From NCBI RefSeq assembly GCF_050633145.1, contig NZ_JBOEFY010000003.1, positions 62,001-126,000 of the forward strand: DNA of 64,000 nucleotides, written 5' to 3'. Positions 33,187-42,687 of this stretch are shown here, piece by piece. Each line of letters starts with the position of its first letter. The stretch's first letter is position 1. Under the pieces are notes generated by a model. The model searched no databases. It was not told the DNA's origin and worked only from the letters and a program-made list of their open reading frames with translations. The position numbers and the translations under genes were made by a program. This stretch comes from Kordia sp050633145 (GTDB lineage: Bacteria > Bacteroidota > Bacteroidia > Flavobacteriales > Flavobacteriaceae).

Positions 33187-35154
33187 ATGCCTAGTACATT
33201 AAAAACACCAGGAGTTTACGTAGAGGAAATTGTGAAATTTCCACCTTCCGTAGCACAAGTTGAAACGGCGATACCTGCATTTATTGGGTATACTGAAAAA
33301 GCAACAAATAAGCTTGCGGGTGATCTAAACAACATTCCTACACGAATTACATCACTGTTAGAATACGAACGTTTTTTCGGTGGAGCAAAAGCAGAAACAA
33401 CAATCAGTGTAACGGTAACGGAAGATGCAGACGGCAATAAATCTATTGCAGTAACGCAGCCTGCGTCAAAACAACCTTTTATAATGTACTATTCAATGCA
33501 ATTATACTTTGCAAATGGAGGTGGACCGTGTTACATTGTTTCAGTAGGACGTTATGGAAGTGATTTGGCAGATGCCGAAACAGCCGTAACTACCATTGCA
33601 GATGCAGTAGCATTAAAAGCAGGATTAGATGAAGTAGCAAAAGTTGATGAACCAACATTACTCGTATTTCCAGATGCTACAAGAGCAGATGGTATCGATG
33701 CGCCAACGTTTTACGGACTCTACAATGATGCATTAACTCAATGTAACAAACTACAAGACAGATTTACAATCATTGATACATTAAGTTATGATGGTTCTAC
33801 TTCTGTAGATCCAAACATAGCAGCATTGCGAAATGGAATAAACTTAGGAAAAGATTTTGTTAAGTACGGAGCTTCATATTATCCACACTTAGAAACAATT
33901 TTAAACTATACAATTAGTGAAACAGGAATTTCAGTAGTTCATTCTGGTGGAACTTCTCCTGCGCCAATTGCACTAGCAAAAGCAAATACTGCTAAAGATG
34001 CATTAGAAGGATATACTACAGATGGTGTATTAGCTGACTTAGAAACGACTATGGAAGCAGCAATCACAGCAATTGGAGGTGCTTCAGACGATGCAGGAGC
34101 ACTCGCATTGGTACCTGATGCAATCAATTCGATTGATGCTATTGTTGCACATTTAGGAGATGTAATTACTGAATCAGAAAGTTTAGTAGATGCAGGAAGA
34201 GATGCCGCAGATGCAACTACAGATGCAACATTAAAAGGAAATGTAACTACAGCTGTTAATGCATTAGATACGGTGATCACATCACATGTACGTAGTGGAA
34301 TTGTAGGTTTAGAAACAAACAAAGACAGTTTTAACGCTGCCGCAGATAAAGCAGAAGCAGATGCTGCAGGTGTAAGCGCAAATGCAAATGTAGATGCGCT
34401 TGACATTGCAACAGAAATCGATGCAAAAATTGGAGCAATCATCACAGCAATTGATGCTATTGTTACCGCAGGCGGAAGCGCAGGAATCTTAAATGGAAAA
34501 ACGTTAGAAGAGGTAGAAACACTTGACAACTCTACATATAACAAAATCAAAACAGAAATTAACAACTTACCAATGGAATTGCCGCCAAGTGCAGCAGTTG
34601 CAGGAGTATATGCAAGAGTAGATAGCACAAGAGGAGTTTGGAAAGCGCCAGCAAATGTTGGACTAAGCTATGTGGTAAAACCAACAGTTCGTATTACAAA
34701 CGATATTCAAGATGGTTTAAATGTAGACACAGTAGCAGGAAAATCAGTCAATGCTATTCGTTCTTTCACAGGAAAAGGAATTTTAGTTTGGGGAGCAAGA
34801 ACAATGGCAGGAAACGATAACGAATGGCGTTATGTTTCAGTAAGACGCTTCTTCAACATGGTAGAAGAATCTGTGAAAAAAGCGAGCGATCAATTTGTAT
34901 TTGAATCGAATGATGCCAACACTTGGGTTCGTATCCGATCAATGATAGAAAATTTCTTAACCAATCAATGGAAAGCAGGAGCATTAGCAGGAGCTACTAC
35001 AGACGATGCATACTATGTAAAAGTTGGACTCAATCAAACCATGACTGCAGACGATATTTTAAATGGTATCATGAATGTAGAAATTGGAATGGCAGTAGTA
35101 CGACCAGCAGAATTCATCGTATTGAAGTTCTCTCACAAAATGCAAGAATCATAA
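33187..35154 (+). CDS. Contractile sheath protein (Afp2-4/Pvc2-like)
   Basis: A 655-residue sheath subunit. The N-terminus LKTPGVYVEEIVKFPPSVAQVETAIPAFIGYT is diagnostic of phage/eCIS tail sheaths. The C-terminal third (KGILVWGARTMAG, WRYVSVRRFFNMVEESVKKA, FVFESNDANTWVRIRSMIENFLTNQWKAGAL, EIGMAVVRPAEFIVLKFSHKM) is the conserved handshake core. Residues ~254-445 are an Ala/Asp-rich, helix-prone insertion not usual in the core fold; it would sit on the outer surface. Only one sheath gene is present, whereas AFP has three. Confidence 0.95.
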   Translation: MPSTLKTPGVYVEEIVKFPPSVAQVETAIPAFIGYTEKATNKLAGDLNNIPTRITSLLEYERFFGGAKAETTISVTVTEDADGNKSIAVTQPASKQPFIMYYSMQLYFANGGGPCYIVSVGRYGSDLADAETAVTTIADAVALKAGLDEVAKVDEPTLLVFPDATRADGIDAPTFYGLYNDALTQCNKLQDRFTIIDTLSYDGSTSVDPNIAALRNGINLGKDFVKYGASYYPHLETILNYTISETGISVVHSGGTSPAPIALAKANTAKDALEGYTTDGVLADLETTMEAAITAIGGASDDAGALALVPDAINSIDAIVAHLGDVITESESLVDAGRDAADATTDATLKGNVTTAVNALDTVITSHVRSGIVGLETNKDSFNAAADKAEADAAGVSANANVDALDIATEIDAKIGAIITAIDAIVTAGGSAGILNGKTLEEVETLDNSTYNKIKTEINNLPMELPPSAAVAGVYARVDSTRGVWKAPANVGLSYVVKPTVRITNDIQDGLNVDTVAGKSVNAIRSFTGKGILVWGARTMAGNDNEWRYVSVRRFFNMVEESVKKASDQFVFESNDANTWVRIRSMIENFLTNQWKAGALAGATTDDAYYVKVGLNQTMTADDILNGIMNVEIGMAVVRPAEFIVLKFSHKMQES

Positions 35155-35197
35155 TTGATCATAAAAAGAAAAATTAAATCATTAAAAACATAAAACT

Positions 35198-35629
35198 ATG
35201 TCATATCCATTACCAAAGTTTCACTTCCAAGTAGAATGGGGAGGAACTAAAATCGGTTTTCAAGAAGTAACAGGACTCGATATTGAACATGAAATGTTAG
35301 AATACCGAGAAGGATCAAGTCCAGAATATAGCAAACTTAACATGCCAGGAATGGTAAAATACACAGACATTGTACTCAAAAGAGGTGTATTTAAAGGCGA
35401 TAACGAATTTTATGAGTGGATGAAAACAAATCAACTCAACAAAGCAGAACGTCGCGATATTACCATCAGTTTATTAGATGAAGAACACGCGCCTGTAGTC
35501 GTTTGGAAAGTATTAAATGCTTGGGCGAAAAAAATTCAATCTACTGACCTAAAAGGAGAATCGAACGAAGTCGCAATAGAAACATTGACTTTAGCACATG
35601 AACGTATAGAAATTAGCAACGAAGGATAA
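35198..35629 (+). CDS. Inner tube protein 1 (Afp1/Pvc1-like)
   Basis: A 143-residue T4 gp19-type tube protein: PLPKFHFQVEWGGTKIGFQEVTGLDIEHEMLEYREG, MVKYTDIVLKRGVFKGDNEFYEWM, and VWKVLNAWAKKIQSTDLKGESNEVAIETLTLAHE. Hexameric rings of such a protein stack inside the sheath to make the tube that carries cargo. It follows the sheath gene by 43 bases. Confidence 0.95.
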   Translation: MSYPLPKFHFQVEWGGTKIGFQEVTGLDIEHEMLEYREGSSPEYSKLNMPGMVKYTDIVLKRGVFKGDNEFYEWMKTNQLNKAERRDITISLLDEEHAPVVVWKVLNAWAKKIQSTDLKGESNEVAIETLTLAHERIEISNEG

Positions 35630-35637
35630 TCCAAACT

Positions 35638-36111
35638 ATGGCACTTTTTGACAGTTTTAAATATCCAGTTTCTGGTTTTCACTTTGTAGTGTATTTCAAT
35701 GGACTTTTACCTAATCCTATTGACATAAGTTTTCAGTCAGTATCAGGTTTAAGTGTTACTGTTGAAACAGAAAGTTATGCAGAAGGTGGAGAAAATAGAT
35801 TTGTTCATGAAATACCAAAAGGATTAAAATTCAGCACGCTTACGCTAAAAAGAGGACTCAAAAGTGTACCGTCATCAATAGCAAAATGGTGTGAAGATGC
35901 GTATGAAAAATTCGAATTCAAACGCTTAAATCTAATCATTGTATTGCTTAGCGAAAATCACATTCCTATCAAAACATGGAATGTTGTCGGAGCCTATCCA
36001 ATCAAATATGAATTGGGAGAATTCAATGCAGAAACGCAAAGTGTACTTATAGAAACCTTAGAGTTGAAGTACGATTATTTTAAACTTTTATCAGTAGGAG
36101 ATCTAATATAA
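35638..36111 (+). CDS. Inner tube protein 2 (Afp5/Pvc5-like tube initiator)
   Basis: A 157-residue gp19-type protein, clearly a diverged paralogue of the tube protein 8 bases upstream: PVSGFHFVVYFNG, FQSVSGLSVTVETESYAEGGENRFVHEIPKG, FSTLTLKRGLKS, KTWNVVGAYPIKYELGEFNAETQSVLIETLELKYDYF. In AFP and PVC the second tube protein forms the first layer on the spike. Its stop shares one base with the next start. Confidence 0.92.
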   Translation: MALFDSFKYPVSGFHFVVYFNGLLPNPIDISFQSVSGLSVTVETESYAEGGENRFVHEIPKGLKFSTLTLKRGLKSVPSSIAKWCEDAYEKFEFKRLNLIIVLLSENHIPIKTWNVVGAYPIKYELGEFNAETQSVLIETLELKYDYFKLLSVGDLI

Positions 36112-36266
36112 TGGGAATCGAAATAAAAAATTTGCGAATCAAAGTAAATGTCAATGCTCAAAAAGAGGAAGAAATGTCATTGGTAAAAGAAGAACGTGCC
36201 AATTGGACGCCTCATGAGATCATGACAGTCGTTTCAAAAATGATCACTAACAAAAAAGAACGTTAA
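36111..36266 (+). CDS. Small eCIS protein, DUF5908-like
   Basis: A 51-residue protein, ATG 36111 to TAA 36266. It starts MGIEIKNLRIKVNV and ends HEIMTVVSKMITNKKER. The N-terminal [MP]-IEI-x-x-L-x-I-K-x-x-V pattern and the position between the second tube protein and the LysM protein agree with the DUF5908 family of small proteins in Bacteroidota injection loci (the Afp6 position). One-base overlap before and 2-base gap after show it is part of the operon. Function unknown; no mass-spectrometry or structural role can be read from the sequence. Confidence 0.7.
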   Translation: MGIEIKNLRIKVNVNAQKEEEMSLVKEERANWTPHEIMTVVSKMITNKKER

Positions 36267-36268
36267 CC

Positions 36269-37024
36269 ATGTCTATACTTGGAGAATTAGAAAAATTGCT
36301 CATTTATAAGCTCGATGACAAGGGGAATACAGTAGGTGAAGCAATCGAAGCGAAGATCAATCCTGAAGGCTACAAAGAAACATTTTCTGTTGAGTACAAT
36401 CAAGATCAGGAAGCAAATTCAAGTGGTAAAAAGCCAAAATTCGTCAAAGTAAAACCAGGCGATTTCACCTTTAAGCTACTATTTGATGCCACAGGAATTT
36501 TTGACATTGTAGGACTAAATTTTGCCGACACCATAAGCAGTATTGCGGATGACATTGCAGGATTCAATCCGTTTCAAGACGATGAAGCAAGTGAAAAAAA
36601 TATCGTTGAAGAAATAGATAAAATCAAAGAATTAGTTACGTATCAAGGTGAAATGCACATGCCGTACGAGCTAGAAATAGCATGGGGATCATTAAATCTA
36701 AAATGTTTCCTTATAAAACTAGATATCGATTACAAACTATTCAATACAAAAGGATATCCAATTCGTGCAGTAGCAACGCTTACCTGTAAAGACAGTACAG
36801 CAGACAAATTACGAGAAGCAGCAGTAAACAAACAATCTCCCGATTTAACACACATAAGACGTGTAAAAGAAGGCGATACGTTACCGCTAATGACTTATAG
36901 AATTTATGGCGATTCCAAATATTATTTAGAAGTAGCAAGAGCAAACAACCTGCTCAATTTTAGAAATCTAGAACCAGGAACCGAATTATTTTTTCCACCA
37001 TTAAATAAAACGCAAAGCGCATGA
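36269..37024 (+). CDS. LysM-domain hub protein (Afp7/Pvc7-like)
   Basis: A 251-residue protein. The N-terminal ~190 residues match the CIS tube/hub adaptor type (LIYKLDDKGNTVGEAIEAKINPEGYKETF, FKLLFDATGIF, ELEIAWGSLNLKCFLIKLDIDYKLFNTKGYPIRAVATLTC). A C-terminal LysM motif (RVKEGDTLPLMTYRIYGDSKYYLEVARANNLLNFRNLEPGTELFFP, about 198-245) resembles T4 gp53-type adaptors that glue the baseplate to the hub. It overlaps the spike gene by 4 bases. Confidence 0.92.
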   Translation: MSILGELEKLLIYKLDDKGNTVGEAIEAKINPEGYKETFSVEYNQDQEANSSGKKPKFVKVKPGDFTFKLLFDATGIFDIVGLNFADTISSIADDIAGFNPFQDDEASEKNIVEEIDKIKELVTYQGEMHMPYELEIAWGSLNLKCFLIKLDIDYKLFNTKGYPIRAVATLTCKDSTADKLREAAVNKQSPDLTHIRRVKEGDTLPLMTYRIYGDSKYYLEVARANNLLNFRNLEPGTELFFPPLNKTQSA

Positions 37025-38763
37025 GTTTAGTCGGAGACATATCGACAGATGAACAAAACTTAGTCACCTATACTGTACTTATTGGAGATGCAGAGGAAGA
37101 AGTAAGTGCAACGTATGGTGTAAAAACCATCACGGTAGAACGTACTTGCAACCGAATTCCAACAGCGACTCTAGTCATTGTAGATGGAGACAGCGTAACG
37201 CAAGAATTTGAAGCAAGTAATGACGTGTCATTTGCGCCAGGTGAAAAAATACATATCAAAGGAGGCTATGATTTCTCAGATAAAACGCTTTTCAAAGGAA
37301 TCATCACAAAACATGCAATCAAATCAACAAACAAAACCAACTATTTGATTATCGAGTGCAAAGATGAAGCATTCAAAATGACGCAAGCACGTAAAAATAA
37401 AATCTTCTATGAAGCTACAGAAAGTGATGTAGTAGGCGATATCATCAGTGAAAATGGACTTAGCGGTTCTATGACTTCGACCTCACATACGCATCACGAA
37501 ATAGTACAATACCAAGCAACAGACTGGGATTTTATTCAGTGCAGAGCACAAATCAATAACATGTTGTGTTTTACCGAAAATGGTGAAATTAAAATTGAAG
37601 CACCAACACTTAGTGGAAGTGTATTTACAGCAACATTTGGAGACAATGTATTCTCATTTGAAGCAGAAATAGATGCTCGAAATCAGTACGATGCTTTTGA
37701 AGCATCTGCATGGAACTATTCCAATCAAGAATTGGTAACTAAAACGGCAAGTAACAGTGGTTTAAACACTGCTGGAAATCTAGATTCTGGACAACTTGCA
37801 GAAGCTGCAGGTGCAAACAGTATCATGCTGACACATACAGGAGACATTCCAGACGAAATATTAACGTCTTGGGCAGAATCTAAAAGTATGTATCAACAAC
37901 TTGCAAAAATCTCTGGGACGGTAAAAGTACAAGGTACCGAATTAATATTGCCAGGAACGATGATTACGCTTGCAGGAATGAGCGACCGTTTTAACGGAGA
38001 TGTATTTGTATGCGGCGTTCACAACACAATTACAGATGGAAATTGGGTCACTACGGTAGAATTTGGCTTAAACCCAGAATGGTTTGCAGAAACCTATGAA
38101 GTAAGTCAATTACCTGCATCAGGAATGTTACCAGCTATAAGCGGATTGCAAATAGGCGTAGTTTCTGCCTTAGAAGGCGATCCAAAAGAAGAACACAGAA
38201 TACAAGTAAAATTACCAATCATAAGTGCAGATGAAGAAGGTGTTTGGGCACGTGTATTAACCATGCACGCTGGAGAAGAATTTGGTGTGCACTTTTTACC
38301 AGAAATTGGAAATGAAGTCTTAGTTGGTTTCTTAAATGATGATCCAAATCAAGCCATTGTACTCGGCTCATTATTCAGTAATACCAATGTATCTCCAGTA
38401 GAATACTCAGATGACAATTTTGAAAAAGTCATCATGACAAAAAGTGAAATAAAAATCACAATGAACGATGAATTAAAAAGCATCACACTTGAAACACCTG
38501 GAGAAAAAGTAATAACGATAGACGATGATGAAGGAGTTATTACAATGAAAGACGAAAACAACAATATAGTCACTTTAGATCCTGATGGCATTACTATGGA
38601 ATCTGGAAAAGATATCATCATGAAAGCTACAGGAGATATAAAAATGGAAGGAATTAATATAGAAGCAGTCGCTTCCGCTGAAATAAAATTAGAAGGCGCA
38701 TCGGCTACTTTAGAAGGTTCTGCCACAACAACAATTAAAGGTGGAATCGTACAAATAAACTAA
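37021..38763 (+). CDS. Spike protein, VgrG-like gp27/gp5 fusion (Afp8/Pvc8-like)
   Basis: A 580-residue spike. The first ~350 residues are the gp27-like hub (VERTCNRIPTATLVIVDGD, GEKIHIKGGYDFSDKTLFKGIITKHAIKS, SDVVGDIISENGL, WDFIQCRAQINNMLCF). At ~375-455 is the gp5 OB-fold (IGVVSALEGDPKEEHRIQVKLP, GVWARVLTMHAG, FLPEIGNEVLVGFLNDDPNQAIVLGSLF). The end is a repetitive beta-helix (alternating short strands, many x-I-T-M-x and K-I-E). No lysozyme or effector extension. A trimer would carry the PAAR tip encoded next. Confidence 0.95.
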   Translation: MSLVGDISTDEQNLVTYTVLIGDAEEEVSATYGVKTITVERTCNRIPTATLVIVDGDSVTQEFEASNDVSFAPGEKIHIKGGYDFSDKTLFKGIITKHAIKSTNKTNYLIIECKDEAFKMTQARKNKIFYEATESDVVGDIISENGLSGSMTSTSHTHHEIVQYQATDWDFIQCRAQINNMLCFTENGEIKIEAPTLSGSVFTATFGDNVFSFEAEIDARNQYDAFEASAWNYSNQELVTKTASNSGLNTAGNLDSGQLAEAAGANSIMLTHTGDIPDEILTSWAESKSMYQQLAKISGTVKVQGTELILPGTMITLAGMSDRFNGDVFVCGVHNTITDGNWVTTVEFGLNPEWFAETYEVSQLPASGMLPAISGLQIGVVSALEGDPKEEHRIQVKLPIISADEEGVWARVLTMHAGEEFGVHFLPEIGNEVLVGFLNDDPNQAIVLGSLFSNTNVSPVEYSDDNFEKVIMTKSEIKITMNDELKSITLETPGEKVITIDDDEGVITMKDENNNIVTLDPDGITMESGKDIIMKATGDIKMEGINIEAVASAEIKLEGASATLEGSATTTIKGGIVQIN

Positions 38764-38775
38764 AAAAACAACACA

Positions 38776-39066
38776 ATGCCAGCAGCAGCTAGAATCACAG
38801 ATATGCACGTTTGTCCTATGTCAACAGGACCAGTACCACATGTAGGCGGCCCCATATTACCACCAGGCGCACCAACGGTACTCATTGGCGGATTACCAGC
38901 TGCAAAAGTAGGCGACATGTGTGTATGTGTAGGACCACCAGATACAATTGCAGCAGGTTCTGGAACAGTATTAATTGAAGGAATGCCAGCAGCAAGAATG
39001 GGCGATTCAACAGCACATGGAGGAAGCATTGTATTAGGAGAACCAACTGTAATAATAGGAGGATAG
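38776..39066 (+). CDS. PAAR-domain spike tip (Afp10-like)
   Basis: A 96-residue PAAR protein: AARITDMHVCPM, HVGGPILPPGAPTVLIGGLPAAKVGDMCVCVGPPD, SGTVLIEGMPAARMGDSTAHGGSIVLG. His and Cys residues suit the metal site at the tip of the cone. There is no C-terminal toxin extension. It lies 12 bases after the spike gene. Confidence 0.95.
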   Translation: MPAAARITDMHVCPMSTGPVPHVGGPILPPGAPTVLIGGLPAAKVGDMCVCVGPPDTIAAGSGTVLIEGMPAARMGDSTAHGGSIVLGEPTVIIGG

Positions 39067-39070
39067 CATT

Positions 39071-39484
39071 ATGGATTCATCAATAGCAACATACTTAGGA
39101 AAAGGATGGGATTTCCCTCCAAAATTCCTAAAAAATCAGGGAGAAGTCAAAATCATCTCCGATATAGAAGACATTGAAAAAAGCTTGCATACCATCATTA
39201 CAACGCGTCGAGGAGAACGTATTATGCGACCGAAATTTGGTTGCGATCTCACAGATCAAATATTTGAAAACCTAAGCGCGACACAAATGACGATCATGAA
39301 AAATAGAATAGAAGAAGCTATCATTCTATACGAGCCGCGAATTGAAGTCATCAAGATAGCATTAGACACACAAAATTTCCTAGAAGGGAAGTTTTTAATC
39401 AAAATAGAATACATCATAAGAGCAACAAACACAAGGAGAAACATTGTATTCCCTTACTATATAACTGAAGCAACAGACATATAA
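39071..39484 (+). CDS. gp25-like baseplate wedge protein (Afp9-like)
   Basis: A 137-residue GPW/gp25-family protein: LGKGWDFPPKFLKNQGEVKIISDIEDIEKSLHTIITTRRGERIMRPKFGCDLTDQIFE, containing the family ERxMrP-FG-L pattern. gp25 starts sheath assembly at the baseplate. It starts 4 bases after the PAAR gene and ends 2 bases before the Afp11-like gene. Confidence 0.95.
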   Translation: MDSSIATYLGKGWDFPPKFLKNQGEVKIISDIEDIEKSLHTIITTRRGERIMRPKFGCDLTDQIFENLSATQMTIMKNRIEEAIILYEPRIEVIKIALDTQNFLEGKFLIKIEYIIRATNTRRNIVFPYYITEATDI

Positions 39485-39486
39485 TC

Positions 39487-42400
39487 ATGAGCGATTGTAC
39501 AGAAAATACACTAATAAAGTCACGCGAAGGCACTACGCAGCAAGAGCGTTACCTTTCTTTGCTTGATCCTGAGAATGTAAAACTCATGGGATTTGAAGTA
39601 AAGGATTGGATGAACTTTGCGGAGGAATTTTCGAAGCACGTACAATTATACGATCAAAAAGATTTCAAAAACCCATCTGGAAATTGGGAACCGTTTCACA
39701 ATGCTTCTGAGGAAATAAAAGAAGTAATTGAAACCTATATTGAAGGAGACATTACGCCACAATTAGCACTATTTATAGCGTTCTTAAAGCTATTAAACAA
39801 AAGTAAAGAACGATTCAACCAAATAACACAACGTCATCTTGATTTCTACTACAAAGAAGTATTACAACTCAAAAAAAATGACGAAAAAGCAGATCATGCC
39901 TACATTATCTTTGAGCTAGCTAAAAATGCAAATGAGCAATTTTTAAGTGATGAAACGCTCGTAGATGCAGGAAAAGATAGTAGCGGAAGTACAATCCATT
40001 ACAAATTAGAAGATGAAATTGTCATTAACAAAGCTAAAATAGCATCGTTACGCAATACGTATTCATACAAAGACGATTCAAACTGGCATGCATCAAACAT
40101 TGCCAACTCTGCCGATGGAGAAGGAGGTTCAACTGAAGATGGCGGAACTTCTTGGTTACCTTTTGGCGATGACGAACGTAAGTTGGCTAAAAAAGGATTC
40201 TCACTTAGCGCGCCGTCATTATTACTTTCAGAAGGAGTTCGCACAATTACAATACTAGCAACATTTACATCTGTACCAAATGGTGAAGAACTAAGATCCA
40301 TCCTAAACATAGAGCATACAGGAGAAAAAGGCTGGGTAGCACTTCCGTTTACGGCAATTACCAAAGCGCAAACAACAAATGAAAATGCAGTAGAAATTAT
40401 CATTGAACTTACAGAAGATGATGAAAAAATAGTAAACTACGATGCCGAAATTCACGAAGGTCATTACAATACATCACATCCAATAATACGTGTATTATTT
40501 TCACAAGATGATATTTCAGAAACTACGTATGACACATACTTATTACTTGCAAATGCAGATTTGAAGAACATTACGATTACCACAAAAGGAACGTACTCAG
40601 ACAACCTAACGGTAAAAAATGATCTTGGAAAAGTAAAAACTGAAAACCCGTTTTACCCTTTTGGAATACAAGCAAAAAAACGTGCCAGTCTAAAAGTTTC
40701 ATCTGATGAATGGATTGGAAAACGTATTAGTAATATAGACTTGACATTAAGTTGGAAAGATCGTCCAGATAGCTTTGAAGAGCATTACCAACAATATATT
40801 AAAGAATACATAGAATTAGGGTTAACGCAAAGATTTATAGATGTTTATAACGGAATAAAACTTGGAGGAAGTAGTACAGAATTAGTCACAGGAATCGATG
40901 GAGAAAATCGTTTTCTAGTTAATGCAAGTTATATTGGGAAAGTAAAAACACTAACAGAAAGTGTTGCAGATGAGGTGGCAAAAGATATTGATGAAGACGA
41001 TGAAGAAGAAGTTGTAAGAAGAAAAAGATCAAGAGAAGACAGAAGACGCAGTAGAGATAGAAGATGGTTTGGACGAAGAGATAAAAAATCTAAAAGACAT
41101 ACCGAAGATGAAATGGAAGCTATGCGTCACCAACATAGTGATGACAGAGAAGTAAGTGACACTGCAGCAGCAGCGCCAGCAGCAGCGACAACTGCTAATG
41201 GACAACAAATGTTTGATGGTATTTCTAGCGTTACCTTTACTAACTTTTTACCATCAGGAAAAACATACATCCCAAAAAAGACAGACGATTATTTTATAAA
41301 ATTGTCCTTACAAAACAACTTTTTACACGATGCATTTCCAAAAATATATACCTATCATGCATTAAACGAATTGGCATTGCCTAACAATGCATACACACCA
41401 TTTGCGGAAAATTTATCAGTAACCGTAACAAGTGTAGAAACAATTGGAGCGAGTAAAAATGAAGTCCAATTATATCACGAATTGCCTTTCGGAATCAACA
41501 AAGTAAAACGTTCCAACTTATCACTCATGTCCTTACCAGAAGATGGTGGACAACTTTATATTGGAATTGATGAAGCTGTGGCTGATCAAAACATTCAACT
41601 ATTATGTCAAATTGAAGAAGGTTCAGAAAACCCAGATGCGATTGAAACTTACGATACAGCGACTGTTGTTTGGCAATATTTACATAAAAACAGATGGAAT
41701 AATTTAAAGCCATCATATTTACTCAAAGACCAAACCGACAACTTTTTAAAAGCAGGATTGGTAGCCTTTACAGTGCCAAAGCAATTTGGGGACAACACGA
41801 TTTTCGCAGAAGATTATTTATGGATTCGTGCCACAATTTCCAAACCATATGATACGGTATCAAAATTTACAAACATTCATACACAAGCAGTAGAAGTTCA
41901 ATTTGTAAACAATGACAATACCTTAGAACATTTGGACAAAGGAATGCCAGCCGAAACCATTTCTAAACTAGAAGGTCGTTTGGCAACTGTAAAAAAAGTA
42001 ACGCAACCATATGCTTCTTTTGATGGTTTTCCAAAAGAAAGTGACTTAGATTTTTACCGAAGAGTTAGCGAACGATTACGTCATAAAAACAGAGCTATCA
42101 CGCTTTGGGATTATGAACATCTCGTACTTCAAGAATTTAATTATTTACACAAAATCAAATGTCTTAATCACAGTACAAGCACTAGCTTTAAAGCACCGGG
42201 AGAAGTATTATTGGTTGCCATTCCAAACATTATCGATCAAAATGTATACGATATATACAAACCAAAATTAAGTCAAAGTAAGCTCAATGCGATTGAAACA
42301 TATATAAATAAACTCAACACATTACATGTAGATGCAAAAGTAGTTTCGCCTGTATATGAACCTGTAGAAATTACGGTAAGCGCAAGATTTTATGAAGGAT

Positions 42401-42687
42401 TAGACGCTAATTTCTATGCAAAAAAATTACAAGACGATCTAGCGCAATACTTATCTCCTTGGGCATTTGACAAAAATCAACCCATATCATTTGGAAACGC
42501 GCTCTATGGAAGTGAAGTCATCTTTTACATTGAAAATTTAGAATACGTCGATTATATAAAAGATTTCAAAATGTTGCATGATGGAGACGAAAAAGATGAA
42601 ATAATCCCAACAGATCAAAAAAGTATATTAACCTCAGTAGTGCCAACATCACATACTGTAAACGCTATTACAACAATAGAATGTTAA
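39487..42687 (+). CDS. Baseplate J-like wedge protein (Afp11/Pvc11-like)
   Basis: A 1066-residue protein. The C-terminal ~250 residues have the baseplate J/gp6 signature (ESDLDFYRRVSERLRHKNRAITLWDYEHLVLQEF, LLVAIPNI, DAKVVSPVYEPVEITVSARFYEGLD, FGNALYGSEVIFYIENLEYVDYI). The N-terminal part (EQFLSDETLVDAGKDSSG) matches Afp11 type. An odd insertion at about 505-580 is first acidic, then strongly Arg/Lys/Ser-rich (RRKRSREDRRRSRDRRW), then Ala-rich; it interrupts otherwise ordinary sequence. The 3' end overlaps the next gene by 7 bases. Confidence 0.9.
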   Translation: MSDCTENTLIKSREGTTQQERYLSLLDPENVKLMGFEVKDWMNFAEEFSKHVQLYDQKDFKNPSGNWEPFHNASEEIKEVIETYIEGDITPQLALFIAFLKLLNKSKERFNQITQRHLDFYYKEVLQLKKNDEKADHAYIIFELAKNANEQFLSDETLVDAGKDSSGSTIHYKLEDEIVINKAKIASLRNTYSYKDDSNWHASNIANSADGEGGSTEDGGTSWLPFGDDERKLAKKGFSLSAPSLLLSEGVRTITILATFTSVPNGEELRSILNIEHTGEKGWVALPFTAITKAQTTNENAVEIIIELTEDDEKIVNYDAEIHEGHYNTSHPIIRVLFSQDDISETTYDTYLLLANADLKNITITTKGTYSDNLTVKNDLGKVKTENPFYPFGIQAKKRASLKVSSDEWIGKRISNIDLTLSWKDRPDSFEEHYQQYIKEYIELGLTQRFIDVYNGIKLGGSSTELVTGIDGENRFLVNASYIGKVKTLTESVADEVAKDIDEDDEEEVVRRKRSREDRRRSRDRRWFGRRDKKSKRHTEDEMEAMRHQHSDDREVSDTAAAAPAAATTANGQQMFDGISSVTFTNFLPSGKTYIPKKTDDYFIKLSLQNNFLHDAFPKIYTYHALNELALPNNAYTPFAENLSVTVTSVETIGASKNEVQLYHELPFGINKVKRSNLSLMSLPEDGGQLYIGIDEAVADQNIQLLCQIEEGSENPDAIETYDTATVVWQYLHKNRWNNLKPSYLLKDQTDNFLKAGLVAFTVPKQFGDNTIFAEDYLWIRATISKPYDTVSKFTNIHTQAVEVQFVNNDNTLEHLDKGMPAETISKLEGRLATVKKVTQPYASFDGFPKESDLDFYRRVSERLRHKNRAITLWDYEHLVLQEFNYLHKIKCLNHSTSTSFKAPGEVLLVAIPNIIDQNVYDIYKPKLSQSKLNAIETYINKLNTLHVDAKVVSPVYEPVEITVSARFYEGLDANFYAKKLQDDLAQYLSPWAFDKNQPISFGNALYGSEVIFYIENLEYVDYIKDFKMLHDGDEKDEIIPTDQKSILTSVVPTSHTVNAITTIEC

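Noticed and set aside
33939..34628. Minus-strand open frame of 229 codons opposite the sheath insertion
   Set aside because: Ala/Ser/Val repeats that mirror the Ala/Asp-rich sheath insertion; its length is a by-product of biased composition, not a gene.
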